From Gorillibacterium timonense (GTDB lineage: Bacteria; Bacillota; Bacilli; Paenibacillales; NBRC-103111): 64,000 nucleotides of DNA. Both the position numbers and the translations under genes were made by a program. Shown here in pieces: positions 21,100-29,507 of the stretch; the stretch's first letter is position 1; every line of letters starts with the position of its first letter. Under the pieces are notes generated by a model. It did no database searches. It saw only the letters and a program-made list of their open reading frames with translations, and was not told the DNA's origin. The stretch covers positions 1-64,000 of the forward strand of contig NZ_LN881721.1 of assembly GCF_001457415.1 (NCBI RefSeq), written 5' to 3'.

Positions 21100-22248
21100 T
21101 TGGAACAGGTGTATCTCGATTGGGCGGCTTCCTCCTGGCCCAAGCCGACAGGGGTCGCACAAGCGATGGTGGACTTCATGGGAGCGAATGGAGCCAACCC
21201 GGGGAGAGGCGGGCACAGGCAGGCGATGACGGCGTCGCGTGCCATCTACGAATGTAGAGTGGAATTGGCTAAGTTATTCCATGTTGACCGGCCGACGGAT
21301 ATCGCTCTGCTGTCAAGCGCGACAGAGGCGTTGAACTTGGCGATAAAAGGTTTTCTGAAGCCGGGTGATCATGTGATCTCAACGGAGCTGGAGCACAATT
21401 CGGTACGTCGTCCGCTGGAGTGGGTTCGTGTAAATCAGCAGGTAGAGGTGACGTACGTTGGTGCCTCTCGTAACGGAACGATCGATCTCCAAGAGGTGTC
21501 AAAAGCGTTCCGGCCAACTACGAAGCTGTTTGCATGCAGCCATGCGTCGAATCTGCTTGGGAGTGTCGTGCCGATCGCAAAAATCGCAGAGATGTGTTCG
21601 GAGCGTGGGGTAAAGCTGTTGGTTGATGCGGCACAGACAGCCGGTAGTTTTCCGATCGATGTGAATGCGATGGGTATCGACATGCTTGCTTTTCCGGGGC
21701 ATAAAGGGCTGCTTGGTCCTCAAGGAACCGGCGGTTTGTATATCCATCCCGAGATTGAGCTTGAACCGCTGCTCCATGGAGGAACCGGCAGTAACTCCGA
21801 AGAGGTTGGGCAGCCAACGGTTCGTCCGGAACGATATGAAGCGGGTACGCGCAATACGCCGGGATTGGTGGGGTTAAAAGAGGGAGTAAGGTTCGTGAAC
21901 ACCGAGACCGTTGCCTCCATTCGAGCCCATGAAAGCAAATTGATCAGGCGAATGCAGGAGGGGCTGGAGGCGATTCCCGGCATCTGCTGCCTGGGTCCGA
22001 ATCGGGGGGAGGAGCGAGCGTCGTTGCTTGCCTTTGTCCGTAAAGGGGAAGATCCGGCAGTAACGGCCCACCGGTTGGATCGGGAATACGGGATCGCGGT
22101 ACGGGCAGGCTATCACTGCAGTCCGCTTGGGCATCAAACGGCGGGTACGACCGAAACGGGGGCGGTTCGGTCGAGTGTCGGGTATGCGACGACTACCGAA
22201 CAAGTCGATACCTTTCTGGAGGCTATCCGGACCATGCCGGCAAAATGA
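21100..22248 (+). CDS. Class V aminotransferase, cysteine desulfurase-like
   Basis: 382 aa PLP enzyme of fold type I. YLDWAASSWPKP opens the protein as in NifS/Csd-type enzymes. The likely Schiff-base lysine lies in FPGHKGLLGPQG. A cysteine-bearing loop, RAGYHCSPLGHQ, near the C-terminus is where cysteine desulfurases place the catalytic Cys. This suggests it releases sulfur from cysteine for cofactor or Fe-S biosynthesis, but related selenocysteine lyases look alike. TTG start with GGAGG eight bases upstream; an ATG 39 bases earlier lacks a site. Its neighbours give no pathway hint. Confidence 0.85.
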   Translation: MEQVYLDWAASSWPKPTGVAQAMVDFMGANGANPGRGGHRQAMTASRAIYECRVELAKLFHVDRPTDIALLSSATEALNLAIKGFLKPGDHVISTELEHNSVRRPLEWVRVNQQVEVTYVGASRNGTIDLQEVSKAFRPTTKLFACSHASNLLGSVVPIAKIAEMCSERGVKLLVDAAQTAGSFPIDVNAMGIDMLAFPGHKGLLGPQGTGGLYIHPEIELEPLLHGGTGSNSEEVGQPTVRPERYEAGTRNTPGLVGLKEGVRFVNTETVASIRAHESKLIRRMQEGLEAIPGICCLGPNRGEERASLLAFVRKGEDPAVTAHRLDREYGIAVRAGYHCSPLGHQTAGTTETGAVRSSVGYATTTEQVDTFLEAIRTMPAK

Positions 22249-22278
22249 TGGAGTAGAGAAAAAGGGGATGGAAAGACT

Positions 22279-22782
22279 ATGGATCTCAGCGGGGAGACGC
22301 TTGGGCAGCCGGAATTGTTTTTTGCTCTTGGACTTGGTTTATTTGTATTGTCCTTGATCTTATTTATCATCGTATTGGTTCGGCTTGGTCGGATGAATAA
22401 ACGATATAAAGCGATGTTGAACGGGAAATCGGGGGCGGACTACGAAGAATTGCTCATTGATGTCCAAGAGAGAGTGAAAACCTGGGGGAGAGCTACGGAA
22501 GCTAACGAAATGGCCTTGCGGGAATTGAAGGAGACGCTCAAGCTCCATAAAACAAAGGTAGAGATGATTCGTTACCATGCTTTTGATCAACACGGAAGCG
22601 ACCTCAGCTTCTCGATGGCCATTCTGAACGATTATCGCGATGGGGTAGTGCTGACGGGAATACACAGCCGTGAGCAAACCTTCATGTATGCGAAGCCGTT
22701 GAATAAGGGTGAATCGACGTACGCTTTGTCGCCAGAGGAAAAGCAAGTCATCGAACTGGCGGCCGGAGGGGCGAGCAAGTAA
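22279..22782 (+). CDS. DUF4446 family protein
   Basis: 167 aa. One hydrophobic segment (about 13-35) near the N-terminus is followed by a short coiled-coil-like stretch and a soluble domain containing IRYHAFDQHGSDLSFSMAILND, the hallmark of DUF4446. Probably membrane-anchored with the C-terminus inside the cell. Function is unknown; its place near spo0J is conserved in Paenibacillaceae and relatives. Confidence 0.85.
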   Translation: MDLSGETLGQPELFFALGLGLFVLSLILFIIVLVRLGRMNKRYKAMLNGKSGADYEELLIDVQERVKTWGRATEANEMALRELKETLKLHKTKVEMIRYHAFDQHGSDLSFSMAILNDYRDGVVLTGIHSREQTFMYAKPLNKGESTYALSPEEKQVIELAAGGASK

Positions 22783-22800
22783 CGACCGACGTCCAAAAGA

Positions 22801-22842
22801 AACACCTGTCCTCGTTGGCTTTAAAACCGTTGGGACAGGTTG
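22801..22842 (+). terminator. Possible terminator after DUF4446 gene
   Basis: AACACCTGTCC and GGGACAGGTTGT pair across about 19 bases, but the T tract is short and interrupted. Confidence 0.4.
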
Positions 22843-22974
22843 TGACGTTTCTTCAAACCCGAATTTAGGCTGATTCAACTCGTAGGGGATGGCTTGATGA
22901 AGGCATAAGCCGGGCCGCATCCGACAATTCTTATTCGTGCTCCCGGCATACCCCCCGGTTTGAAGGTGCGCTCT

Positions 22975-23069
22975 AGTACACTGTCACCCTTAATCGTGCA
23001 GATGTGAGTCGGCGTCAATGGGCATGGAAAAGGGTGCGGAAACAACGATTTAGAGACTACAGCGTATGA
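22975..23069. repeat. 95-base palindromic dispersed repeat, copy 1
   Basis: Aligns over its whole length, at about 75% identity by eye, to the element at 44091-44186. It begins AGTACACTGTCA and ends CTACAGCGTATGA, imperfect inverted ends. It lies between the convergent DUF4446 and yyaC genes, with no coding sense. Confidence 0.75.
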
Positions 23070-23088
23070 AGTGGTAATGACAGATTTC

Positions 23089-23721
23089 TTATTCAATGCT
23101 GGATGAAGCTTGCTCCCGGTACAGGGTGGAAGAGAAGAGAGTGATCCTGCCGCAGTTGATGAGGGAGATGTAGATCCCCTTGGCAATGAGCTCGGCTAAG
23201 TCCATGACGAGGCTGAGCCGTGTATTTTGCAGAACGAAATATTCCATGAAGCCGCCGACGTTGACGATCCCTGTGATGTGCATGTCTCCAACATGGGGGA
23301 GCTCCTTGTTGACCCCAGCACCCGGCTTGAGAGGTCCAGGAGATAGCTTGATGCTTCCGATATGAGCAAGCTGACCGAGGCAGGCGTCAATGCCGATGAT
23401 AAACGGATTGTTGAAGTCGCGGTGAACGGAGCACATGGTTTCATTCAGATTCATCGCGTGGACTGGTTGGTCCAGGGTTCCGTACAGATGAATGTCGCTG
23501 AAGCTATAGCGGCGAAGCCGGGAGCCGACCAAGGGGCCGAGAGAATCGCCGGTCGAGCGATCCGTTCCGACACAAACGAACACGACCGGCCGTTCCGAAG
23601 GAACCGAACGAATGCAGTCGGATAAGTGATCGGCGACGCGTTCGGCGACGCGGCCTTCGTCTTTCGATAGGAGGACGGGGGGGAAGGAAAGCGGAACGGA
23701 TGTTTCGGGCTGGAGCTTCAT
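23089..23721 (-). CDS. yyaC: Spore protease YyaC (GPR-related, DUF1256)
   Basis: 210 aa. The family core is visible: VFVCVGTDRSTGDSLGPLVG (about 47-66), HAMNL, IGIDACLG and GIVNVGGFMEYFVLQNTRL. YyaC proteins resemble the germination protease GPR and are restricted to spore formers. The complete gene is therefore direct support for an endospore-forming host. It is transcribed against the flanking genes. No signal peptide is seen. Confidence 0.92.
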   Translation of the reverse strand: MKLQPETSVPLSFPPVLLSKDEGRVAERVADHLSDCIRSVPSERPVVFVCVGTDRSTGDSLGPLVGSRLRRYSFSDIHLYGTLDQPVHAMNLNETMCSVHRDFNNPFIIGIDACLGQLAHIGSIKLSPGPLKPGAGVNKELPHVGDMHITGIVNVGGFMEYFVLQNTRLSLVMDLAELIAKGIYISLINCGRITLFSSTLYREQASSSIE

Positions 23722-23798
23722 AGGATTCCTCCGACTCGTTGTTTTTTTACTAGTATATGAAGGACTTGGTAGTTTTATACGTAGGGAGAGAGAAGGCT

Positions 23799-24038
23799 AT
23801 GCTCTTGATCGCATTTGATTCCACCCAGCAGGCTTTGCGTATGGAAATGCTGCTTGATTATGCGGGGGTCGAAAGCGACACCCAGCCGACTCCGAAGAGC
23901 ATAACGGCCGGCTGCGCACTGTCCATCGGATTTCCCGAGGAAGAGCTCCCGAAGGTGAAGGAGATCATGGCTGCCGAGCAGGTGGAGATTCGCGGGATTT
24001 TCAAACAGCAGAACGAAGGCTATGTGCAGGTGGGCTAA
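23799..24038 (+). CDS. DUF3343 family small protein
   Basis: 79 aa by an ATG at 23799 with AGAAGG upstream; an earlier ATG at 23757 lacks a binding site. The protein reads as the DUF3343 fold (LIAFDSTQQALRMEMLL, then CALSIGF). These short proteins may bind a sulfur-carrier or Cys-containing partner, and one cysteine sits in GCALS. Function is unproven. Confidence 0.8.
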   Translation: MLLIAFDSTQQALRMEMLLDYAGVESDTQPTPKSITAGCALSIGFPEEELPKVKEIMAAEQVEIRGIFKQQNEGYVQVG

Positions 24039-24088
24039 GGCAAGAAAGAGGAAGGCAAGAGATAGAGGAAGAAGGGGGAGAATGAGAC

Positions 24089-24976
24089 GTGATCTTGGCA
24101 CTGCTCGTGGATGATATACAGGAGGCGCGAACTTATCTCGATGACATCCGCGATTTTTTCATGAACCCAGATATGTGGTGGGGGCTTCTCTCCGTCCTGC
24201 TCAAAGTACTGTTGATCCTGGTTGCTGCGAGGCTGATCAACCGCTTTGCCCGGACTGCGATTGCCAAAATGATCGTCGAAAAGGATTCGAGCAGGCTTCG
24301 GATCAATGCACGCCGGTCAAAAACCATTGGGGTTTTGGTCGAGAACGTCATCACCTATGCGGTAAATTTTTTGGCTATTCTTCTTATCTTGAGTCAGTTC
24401 AACTTTGATTTGGCACCTCTTTTGGCAGGGGCTGGGGTGGTTGGATTGGCTATCGGGTTTGGCGCTCAAAGCATTGTCAAAGATATTATTACAGGTTTCT
24501 TTATTATCTTTGAGGACCAGTTCGCCGTCGGTGATGTGATTCAGACGGGGACCTATCGCGGAACGGTGGAATCCATCGGTCTGAGGGTGACGACGATCCG
24601 GGCATGGACCGGTGAAATCTACATTCTTCCGAACAGCACCATTCAGGCGGTTACGAACTATTCGATGAGCAATTCGGTGGCCGTAATCGATCTGTCGTTC
24701 AACTACCAAGATGATGTAGAGAAGGCGATCGAAGGACTCAAGCCGATTCTGCAAAAGCTCTATGAAACCAATCCGTATGTGGTGAGCGAGCCCGTTGTGC
24801 ATGGGATTCAGACGCTCGGCGAGAGCAATGCAGCTGTGCGGATCAGCCTCGAGTGCCAGCCGAACACCCGTCAGAGCATTGTCCGGGAGCTGAATCTGGA
24901 GCTTGAACGCAAATGGAAGGACGAAGAGCTGCCTCGGGTCTTGGGAGCAACCTATCTGCCGGAAGAGAAGGGGTGA
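24089..24976 (+). CDS. Mechanosensitive channel of the MscS family
   Basis: 295 aa. Three hydrophobic segments (about 30-50, 85-105, 108-125) precede the pore-lining helix with its Gly/Ala pattern (AGAGVVGLAIGFGAQSIVKD). The MscS beta domain, with DQFAVGDVIQ and YILPNS, and a C-terminal alpha/beta domain follow. It probably releases solutes on osmotic downshock; YkuT/YhdY-like length. GTG start after GGGGGAG. Confidence 0.93.
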   Translation: MILALLVDDIQEARTYLDDIRDFFMNPDMWWGLLSVLLKVLLILVAARLINRFARTAIAKMIVEKDSSRLRINARRSKTIGVLVENVITYAVNFLAILLILSQFNFDLAPLLAGAGVVGLAIGFGAQSIVKDIITGFFIIFEDQFAVGDVIQTGTYRGTVESIGLRVTTIRAWTGEIYILPNSTIQAVTNYSMSNSVAVIDLSFNYQDDVEKAIEGLKPILQKLYETNPYVVSEPVVHGIQTLGESNAAVRISLECQPNTRQSIVRELNLELERKWKDEELPRVLGATYLPEEKG

Positions 24977-24980
24977 GGAG

Positions 24981-25235
24981 ATGGAACGGAAGCAATTCCA
25001 ACTAGGCGATGTCGTCATGATGAAAAAGCCCCATCCTTGTGGAGTCAACGAGATGGAGATCATCCGGATGGGCATGGACATCCGGGTCCGCTGTACCGGT
25101 TGCAAGCACAGCGTGCTGATTCCACGGGCCAAATTCGAGAGCAAGATGAAAAAGGTGCTGCGCTCAAACCCAATATTGGCAGCCCAGGAAGAGGAGCGGC
25201 GGGCAGGCGAGAGTCCGCAAGAGAGAGGGGACTGA
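24981..25235 (+). CDS. DUF951 family protein
   Basis: 84 aa. The DUF951 core (FQLGDVVMMKKPHPCGVNEM, then RCTGCKHSVLIPR) has three Cys residues, CxxC plus a single Cys, that could bind a metal. A charged tail follows. It starts four bases after the MscS stop, so the two genes are co-transcribed, a pairing common in Bacillota. Function unknown. Confidence 0.88.
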   Translation: MERKQFQLGDVVMMKKPHPCGVNEMEIIRMGMDIRVRCTGCKHSVLIPRAKFESKMKKVLRSNPILAAQEEERRAGESPQERGD

Positions 25236-25409
25236 TCGATGCCAGGGAGAAGGAAGTAACCGGACGAAGCCAGGCAGAACGGGGGGAAGGGATCGACCGG
25301 TTTACGGACTGGACTTCTGAAGAGCGTCGGTGAGAGATGGGTGCGCCGCCATGGCTTGCGCGTGCACCTGAACGCCTTTATGGGCTAGCGCTAAGCGGTT
25401 AATCAGTTG

Positions 25410-25439
25410 TTGCATTTCGAGAAGAATCTATGATACAAT
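25410..25439 (+). promoter_or_regulatory. tRNA-Ser promoter
   Basis: TTGCAT (25410-25415), 18-base spacer, TACAAT (25434-25439), 21 bases before the tRNA. Confidence 0.65.
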
Positions 25440-25459
25440 AACGTTTGTGTCGTCCATAT

Positions 25460-25547
25460 GGAGAGGTACCCAAGAGGCCCAAGGGGGCTGACTCGAAATC
25501 AGTTAGGCGTGTCAAAGCGTGCGTGGGTTCGAATCCCACCCTCTCCG
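25460..25547 (+). tRNA. tRNA-Ser (anticodon CGA)
   Basis: 88 nt. The acceptor stem is GGAGAGG with CCTCTCC. The anticodon stem GCTGA/TCAGT encloses loop CTCGAAA with anticodon CGA, reading UCG codons. The long variable arm typical of tRNA-Ser and the T arm GTGGG-TTCGAAT-CCCAC are present. The CCA end is not encoded. Confidence 0.95.
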
Positions 25548-25562
25548 CTCGTAATAAACGTG

Positions 25563-25597
25563 AAGTCTTCTCCCGGTTTCGGGCAGGAGGCTTTTTC
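25563..25597 (+). terminator. tRNA-Ser terminator
   Basis: AAGTCTTCTCCCG pairs, with wobbles, with CGGGCAGGAGGCTT, followed by TTTTC. Confidence 0.65.
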
Positions 25598-25616
25598 TAT
25601 ATCATTCAGGATCGAA

Positions 25617-26423
25617 ATGGAGATGAGCAGCGTGGACCGGGAAGAACAAAACCGCAAGGCATGGAACAGCGGAACCTATGCGGCATGGCTAGAGCGCTTC
25701 GGAACTCCGCAGGAGGCGGCGGAGAAGATTGCGCAGGATCCGAACAAACGGATTGGGTCCGTGCTTGCAGAGATGGGGGAGCCGCTGACGGGTAAAAGAA
25801 TCGTCAATCTCCTCGGTTCCAACGGCAACAAGGCCGTTGCGCTCGCTCTGCTTGGTGCGGAGGTGACGGTGATCGATTTCTCGGAGGGGAACGAGCGATA
25901 CGCCCGTGAATTGGCGCTTTCGGCTCAGGTGCCGCTGCGCTATGTGCAGGCCGATGTACTCGATCTTCCCGAAGCGGAGTTCGCCGCTCCTTACGATATC
26001 GTGTTCATGGAGTTCGGAATCCTTCATTACTTTACCGATCTCGAACCGCTGTTCCGAACGGTCCGCCAGCTTCTGACCAAAGGGGGAATCTTGATCCTGC
26101 AAGATTTCCATCCGGTGTCCACGAAGCTGATCTCCTCTCGCGGTACGACCGCGGCGATCCGCAAGCACAAGGTGACCGGCGATTATTTCGATGAAACGTT
26201 GGAAGTGAAAGAAGCCGCCTTCACGAAGTTTCTGCCCGATAGCGAGAAGCAGGGGGAGGTTCCGACAGTCAAGCTGCGGAATTGGACCTTGGGGGAAATC
26301 GTGACCGGGGCCGCGCAGGAAGGACTCTTCATTCGGAAGCTAGAAGAGCTGCCGAATCAGTCCTCCGACATCTATGACAAAGGAATTCCGAAGACCTTCA
26401 CCCTGATTGCCGAGAACCGCTAA
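25617..26423 (+). CDS. SAM-dependent methyltransferase
   Basis: 268 aa. Class I methyltransferase fold: IVNLLGSNGNKAVALALLGAEVTVIDFS (about 62-89) forms the SAM-binding strand and acidic loop, then YVQADVLDLPEA and FGILHYFTDL. The protein starts DREEQNRKAWNSGTYAAW, a common start for small-molecule methyltransferases in Bacillus and Paenibacillus. Substrate unknown. Start at 25617 with AGGA upstream; an ATG two codons later is an alternative. The open frame reaching back through the tRNA is not coding. Confidence 0.85.
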   Translation: MEMSSVDREEQNRKAWNSGTYAAWLERFGTPQEAAEKIAQDPNKRIGSVLAEMGEPLTGKRIVNLLGSNGNKAVALALLGAEVTVIDFSEGNERYARELALSAQVPLRYVQADVLDLPEAEFAAPYDIVFMEFGILHYFTDLEPLFRTVRQLLTKGGILILQDFHPVSTKLISSRGTTAAIRKHKVTGDYFDETLEVKEAAFTKFLPDSEKQGEVPTVKLRNWTLGEIVTGAAQEGLFIRKLEELPNQSSDIYDKGIPKTFTLIAENR

Positions 26424-26559
26424 GCGTGATGAAGCGGCGATGGTTATTATGCGGGAACCAGGGGATTAGAAAGAGGACCGTATTCGGCAGCAGGTCACTT
26501 GTGCCGGTTACGGTCTTTTGGGTATGCGGGAAAGCACAAGTTACCGCCAGCTACCGTGT

Positions 26560-26754
26560 TTAATTCTCGGAATTGCGGTGCTTGCGGCTCCACTTGCGGT
26601 TGTGATTCGACGGCTCCGGAAATTTGTCTCCGGCCTCCAGGTGGATCGTCTGCGGATTCTGGATGCCCATGATCCGGTCGTTCTCGCCGATCTCCATATA
26701 GATACCGGTATTTGGCACCTGGTCTCCAGCGCGGAATTCAGTTTTTTCGCCCAT
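26560..26754 (-). CDS. YjzC-like small protein
   Basis: 64 aa, starting MGEKTEFRAGDQVPNTGIYMEIGE with GGAGGTGA at ideal spacing upstream. The motif GDxxPNTGIYxEIG and the end with GDKFPEPSNHNRKW match YjzC family proteins of spore-forming Bacilli, whose role is unknown. Small, hydrophilic and without Cys. The upstream extension of the frame has no start signal. Confidence 0.8.
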   Translation of the reverse strand: MGEKTEFRAGDQVPNTGIYMEIGENDRIMGIQNPQTIHLEAGDKFPEPSNHNRKWSRKHRNSEN

Positions 26755-26819
26755 GAGGGTCACCTCCCGTTTCCTATTTAGAGTTCTCAGGCGCAATGGT
26801 TTCCATGAGGGCTGCTGAG

Positions 26820-26928
26820 GTGGAAAGTGAAGGAATGTCGGAGTCGGTCCCTTGGACTTCTTAGGAACCAATAGTGTGGAAAGTAAAGGAATGTCGAGGT
26901 TGGTCTCCTTCAGTCTTCTTAGGAGTCA
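26820..26928. repeat. Tandem duplication, two copies of about 53 bases
   Basis: Copies start at 26820 and 26876 (period 56), each opening GTGGAAAGTRAAGGAATGTCG and ending CTTCTTAGGA. They lie in the non-coding 26755-27217 gap between yjzC and rpsF. Confidence 0.75.
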
Positions 26929-27146
26929 AAGGACGGAAAGCGGAGGGAAACCGGCGCGGCGGATCAGCAGTGATACGAGGGTACAGTGGATCGAAATAAG
27001 AGGAATGCAGCGGGAAACCCGGGACCAGAAAGCCGAGGGGGTTGGCATAGCTCCAGCCGTTGGCGTGGAAGGTGCTGCTTGTGTTTGCTTGGTCAAAGTG
27101 CTATAGTTAGAAAGTGCGAGTTTGTTTACCCTTATCTCGCTCCTTG

Positions 27147-27187
27147 CTCCTTCGGCATCTTCGGATGCCCTCATGTCCAAGAAGGAG
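27147..27187 (+). promoter_or_regulatory. rpsF leader structure (possible S6:S18 autoregulatory site)
   Basis: An outer stem CTCCTTC (27147-27153) with GAAGGAG (27181-27187) encloses a perfect GGCATC-TTCG-GATGCC tetraloop hairpin, followed by CCGCC, 30 bases before rpsF. S6:S18 leader RNAs with a CCG motif occur upstream of rpsF in many bacteria. Match judged by eye only. Confidence 0.5.
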
Positions 27188-27217
27188 CCGCCAAGTCCAT
27201 AAGGAGGTGAATCGATA

Positions 27218-27502
27218 ATGCGCAAGTACGAAGTAATGTACATTGTTCGTCCGGATGTGGAAGAACAAGCTTTTCAAGCAGCGGTGGAAAAATTCCAAGC
27301 CATCATTAACAACGGTGGAGAAGTAACGAAAAGCGATGTCATGGGCAAACGCCGTCTCGCGTATGAGATCAAGAAGTTCCGCGACGGGTACTATGTTCTC
27401 GTCAACTTCAACGCAACCCCTCAGGTTGTTGCTGAATTGGAACGCGTAATGAAGATTTCCGACGAAGTCATTCGTTACCTGATCATCAACGACGTAGCTT
27501 AA
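27218..27502 (+). CDS. rpsF: 30S ribosomal protein S6
   Basis: 94 aa, start [17 protein letters not shown] typical of S6. Binds 16S rRNA together with S18. AAGGAGGTGA precedes the ATG. First gene of the rpsF-ssb-rpsR operon. Confidence 0.97.
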   Translation: MRKYEVMYIVRPDVEEQAFQAAVEKFQAIINNGGEVTKSDVMGKRRLAYEIKKFRDGYYVLVNFNATPQVVAELERVMKISDEVIRYLIINDVA

Positions 27503-27548
27503 TCGTTTCGTTAAGACCACTGTTTTTATTGCCGTTAGGAGGAATCCG

Positions 27549-28019
27549 ATGTTAAATCGTGTGATTCTGATCGGAAGATTGACCCGTGACCCGGAGCTTC
27601 GCTATACGCCTGCCGGTGTCGCCGTAACCCAGTTTACCCTGGCGGTGGACCGTCCCTTTACGAATCAGCAGAAGGAACGCGAAGCCGATTTCATACCGGT
27701 TGTCACCTGGAGACAGCTCGCAGAGACCTGCGCAAACTATTTGCGTAAGGGCCGCCTGTGCGCCGTCGAAGGCCGTATTCAAGTGCGGAACTATGACAAC
27801 AACGAAGGCCGCAAGGTGTACGTCACCGAAGTGGTCGCCGACAATGTGCGATTCCTGGAATCCGCGAACCGCGAAGGCGGAGGTCGGTCGGAAGGAAACG
27901 GGGGATACCGTGAGGAACCGGCCGGCAACCGATACGGCGGAGGAGGACGGGAGCACCAGGACCCCTTCGCAGACGACGGCAAGCCGATTGATATATCGGA
28001 TGATGATTTGCCATTTTAA
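27549..28019 (+). CDS. ssb: Single-stranded DNA-binding protein
   Basis: 156 aa. The OB fold spans about residues 1-108 ([21 protein letters not shown] start). A Gly/Arg/Asn-rich flexible linker follows, and the acidic tip DISDDDLPF recruits partner repair and replication proteins. Lies between rpsF and rpsR, the standard Bacillota arrangement. Confidence 0.97.
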   Translation: MLNRVILIGRLTRDPELRYTPAGVAVTQFTLAVDRPFTNQQKEREADFIPVVTWRQLAETCANYLRKGRLCAVEGRIQVRNYDNNEGRKVYVTEVVADNVRFLESANREGGGRSEGNGGYREEPAGNRYGGGGREHQDPFADDGKPIDISDDDLPF

Positions 28020-28040
28020 ACCGGAAGGAATGAAACAAGG

Positions 28041-28316
28041 ATGAGCATCAACAAACGCGATGGAGAAGAGCGCGGCGAACGCAAGTTCGGAGGCCGCAAG
28101 GGCCGCAACAAGCGCCGCAAAGTGTGCTACTTCACCGTCAATAAGATCAAATATATCGATTACAAGGACACCGACACGCTCCGCAAGTTCATCAGCGAGC
28201 GCGGGAAGATTCTTCCCCGTCGTGTAACCGGTACGTCCGCTAAGTACCAACGGATGTTGACGACCGCGATCAAGCGCTCCCGTCAAATCGCTCTGCTTCC
28301 TTACACCACCGAGTAA
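28041..28316 (+). CDS. rpsR: 30S ribosomal protein S18
   Basis: 91 aa. Its core ([18 protein letters not shown] and [18 protein letters not shown]) is classic S18. The N-terminal extension of about 20 basic and acidic residues is usual in Paenibacillaceae. Only one Cys is present in the segment where some S18 paralogues bind zinc, so it is a zinc-free form. Last gene of its operon. Confidence 0.97.
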   Translation: MSINKRDGEERGERKFGGRKGRNKRRKVCYFTVNKIKYIDYKDTDTLRKFISERGKILPRRVTGTSAKYQRMLTTAIKRSRQIALLPYTTE

Positions 28317-28334
28317 GATCGGGAACAACAAACC

Positions 28335-28368
28335 ATCAGCCGGGCCAAGCCCGGCTGATTTTCTTTTC
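28335..28368 (+). terminator. rpsR terminator
   Basis: ATCAGCCGGGC, loop CAA, then GCCCGGCTGAT, followed by TTTCTTTTC. Confidence 0.9.
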
Positions 28369-28518
28369 TTAAGGAATAACCGGGATGAGCGCCTTTGTTG
28401 GTATTTATTTGATCCGATGCGTGCTTTTTTCTCACGAAATCAGTGATTCTGCTCGTCATTGGCGCAGCCCAATTGGCATTACCCGCGAGGGCGTTTCTAT
28501 CCCGACGACGAGTTGTTA

Positions 28519-28527
28519 TGCTATAAT
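28519..28527 (+). promoter_or_regulatory. Possible extended -10 for yybS-gdpP-rplI-dnaC
   Basis: TGCTATAAT, an extended -10 with a perfect hexamer, about 40 bases before yybS. No convincing -35 is seen. Confidence 0.5.
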
Positions 28528-28567
28528 GAGGGGTAAGTCTGATCAAAGAGAGGTTGAGTGAAACCGG

Positions 28568-29488
28568 GTGAACCGTAAGCTTTCGAGCCTACGGATGCCG
28601 CTTGTTTGGAGCGTCGTCCATTTTCTTTTATTTTTCTCGTTGATTGTACCCGGAATCAATTTCCTCTCGATCCACTTTATGATGGCGGTCATCCTCTATC
28701 TGTATGTGAAACTGGATCTGAAATGGTTTATTCCGGTCTATGGCTTGAATGTGCTGCTAGTCGTGCTCGTCGGTGGGCGAATCGGGCCCTTGATGCTGTT
28801 GTTTCCGCTCATTTTCCTGCCCGGCGCTGTCATTATGGGCATTTTATACAAGCGCAAGTGGTCAGCCTTTAAGACCGTTGTAGCCGGGGCTCTCACTCTC
28901 GTCGTGGAAATCGTCCTCAGCCTTATCGCCGTACGGCTTGCTGGCCAGGACCCGTTTGAAGCGATGAAGACCATGCTGCATGACAGCCTGTCTACCCTTC
29001 CAAGCGGCATGGTGGACTTATCGATGCTTGAAGTTACGATGTATACCCTGCAGATGGTTTCGCCGCTGATGATGCTGATGATCGGGTTCTATTATGCCTT
29101 CGTCACCCATGGCCTCTCCCGCTGGCTGTTTGGTAAAGGAGATGGAAGTATTCCGCCTTTGCCGCCGCTCAGTAAGTGGAAAGTCCCGCGCGTGACGGCT
29201 ATCTATTTTATCGTGGTCATGGTGGTCAGCCTGTTCGTAAACCAGACAAACGGCTCCGCGTTGGCAATGATCGTGCTGAATCTGCTGCCGCTCTTGTCCA
29301 TTCTGCTCTGTATTCAAGCTCTGTCGTTCCTCGCCTTTCTCTGCCGCAAATACAAGTGGCCGCGAGCGATTCCTTGGATTGCGCTTGTCCTGATCGTGGT
29401 CTGGAACGCGGGTATGTATATGGCGGTGTTCATCGGACTGTTGGATCTGTTGTTCTCGTTGAAGGAAAGGCTGACGGATAAACCATGA
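28568..29488 (+). CDS. yybS: YybS family membrane protein (DUF2232)
   Basis: 306 aa with about eight hydrophobic segments and short loops. It fits the DUF2232 fold, which resembles the S-component of ECF transporters. B. subtilis yybS also lies directly before the gdpP-rplI-dnaC genes. GTG start. Function unknown; transport or membrane-linked regulation are possibilities. The next gene follows after 19 bases. Confidence 0.88.
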   Translation: MNRKLSSLRMPLVWSVVHFLLFFSLIVPGINFLSIHFMMAVILYLYVKLDLKWFIPVYGLNVLLVVLVGGRIGPLMLLFPLIFLPGAVIMGILYKRKWSAFKTVVAGALTLVVEIVLSLIAVRLAGQDPFEAMKTMLHDSLSTLPSGMVDLSMLEVTMYTLQMVSPLMMLMIGFYYAFVTHGLSRWLFGKGDGSIPPLPPLSKWKVPRVTAIYFIVVMVVSLFVNQTNGSALAMIVLNLLPLLSILLCIQALSFLAFLCRKYKWPRAIPWIALVLIVVWNAGMYMAVFIGLLDLLFSLKERLTDKP

Positions 29489-29507
29489 CAAGCGGAGGCG
29501 TACTGCA

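Noticed and set aside
26852..27106. 84-codon frame upstream of rpsF
   Set aside because: Spans the tandem duplication, no start signal, no family likeness.
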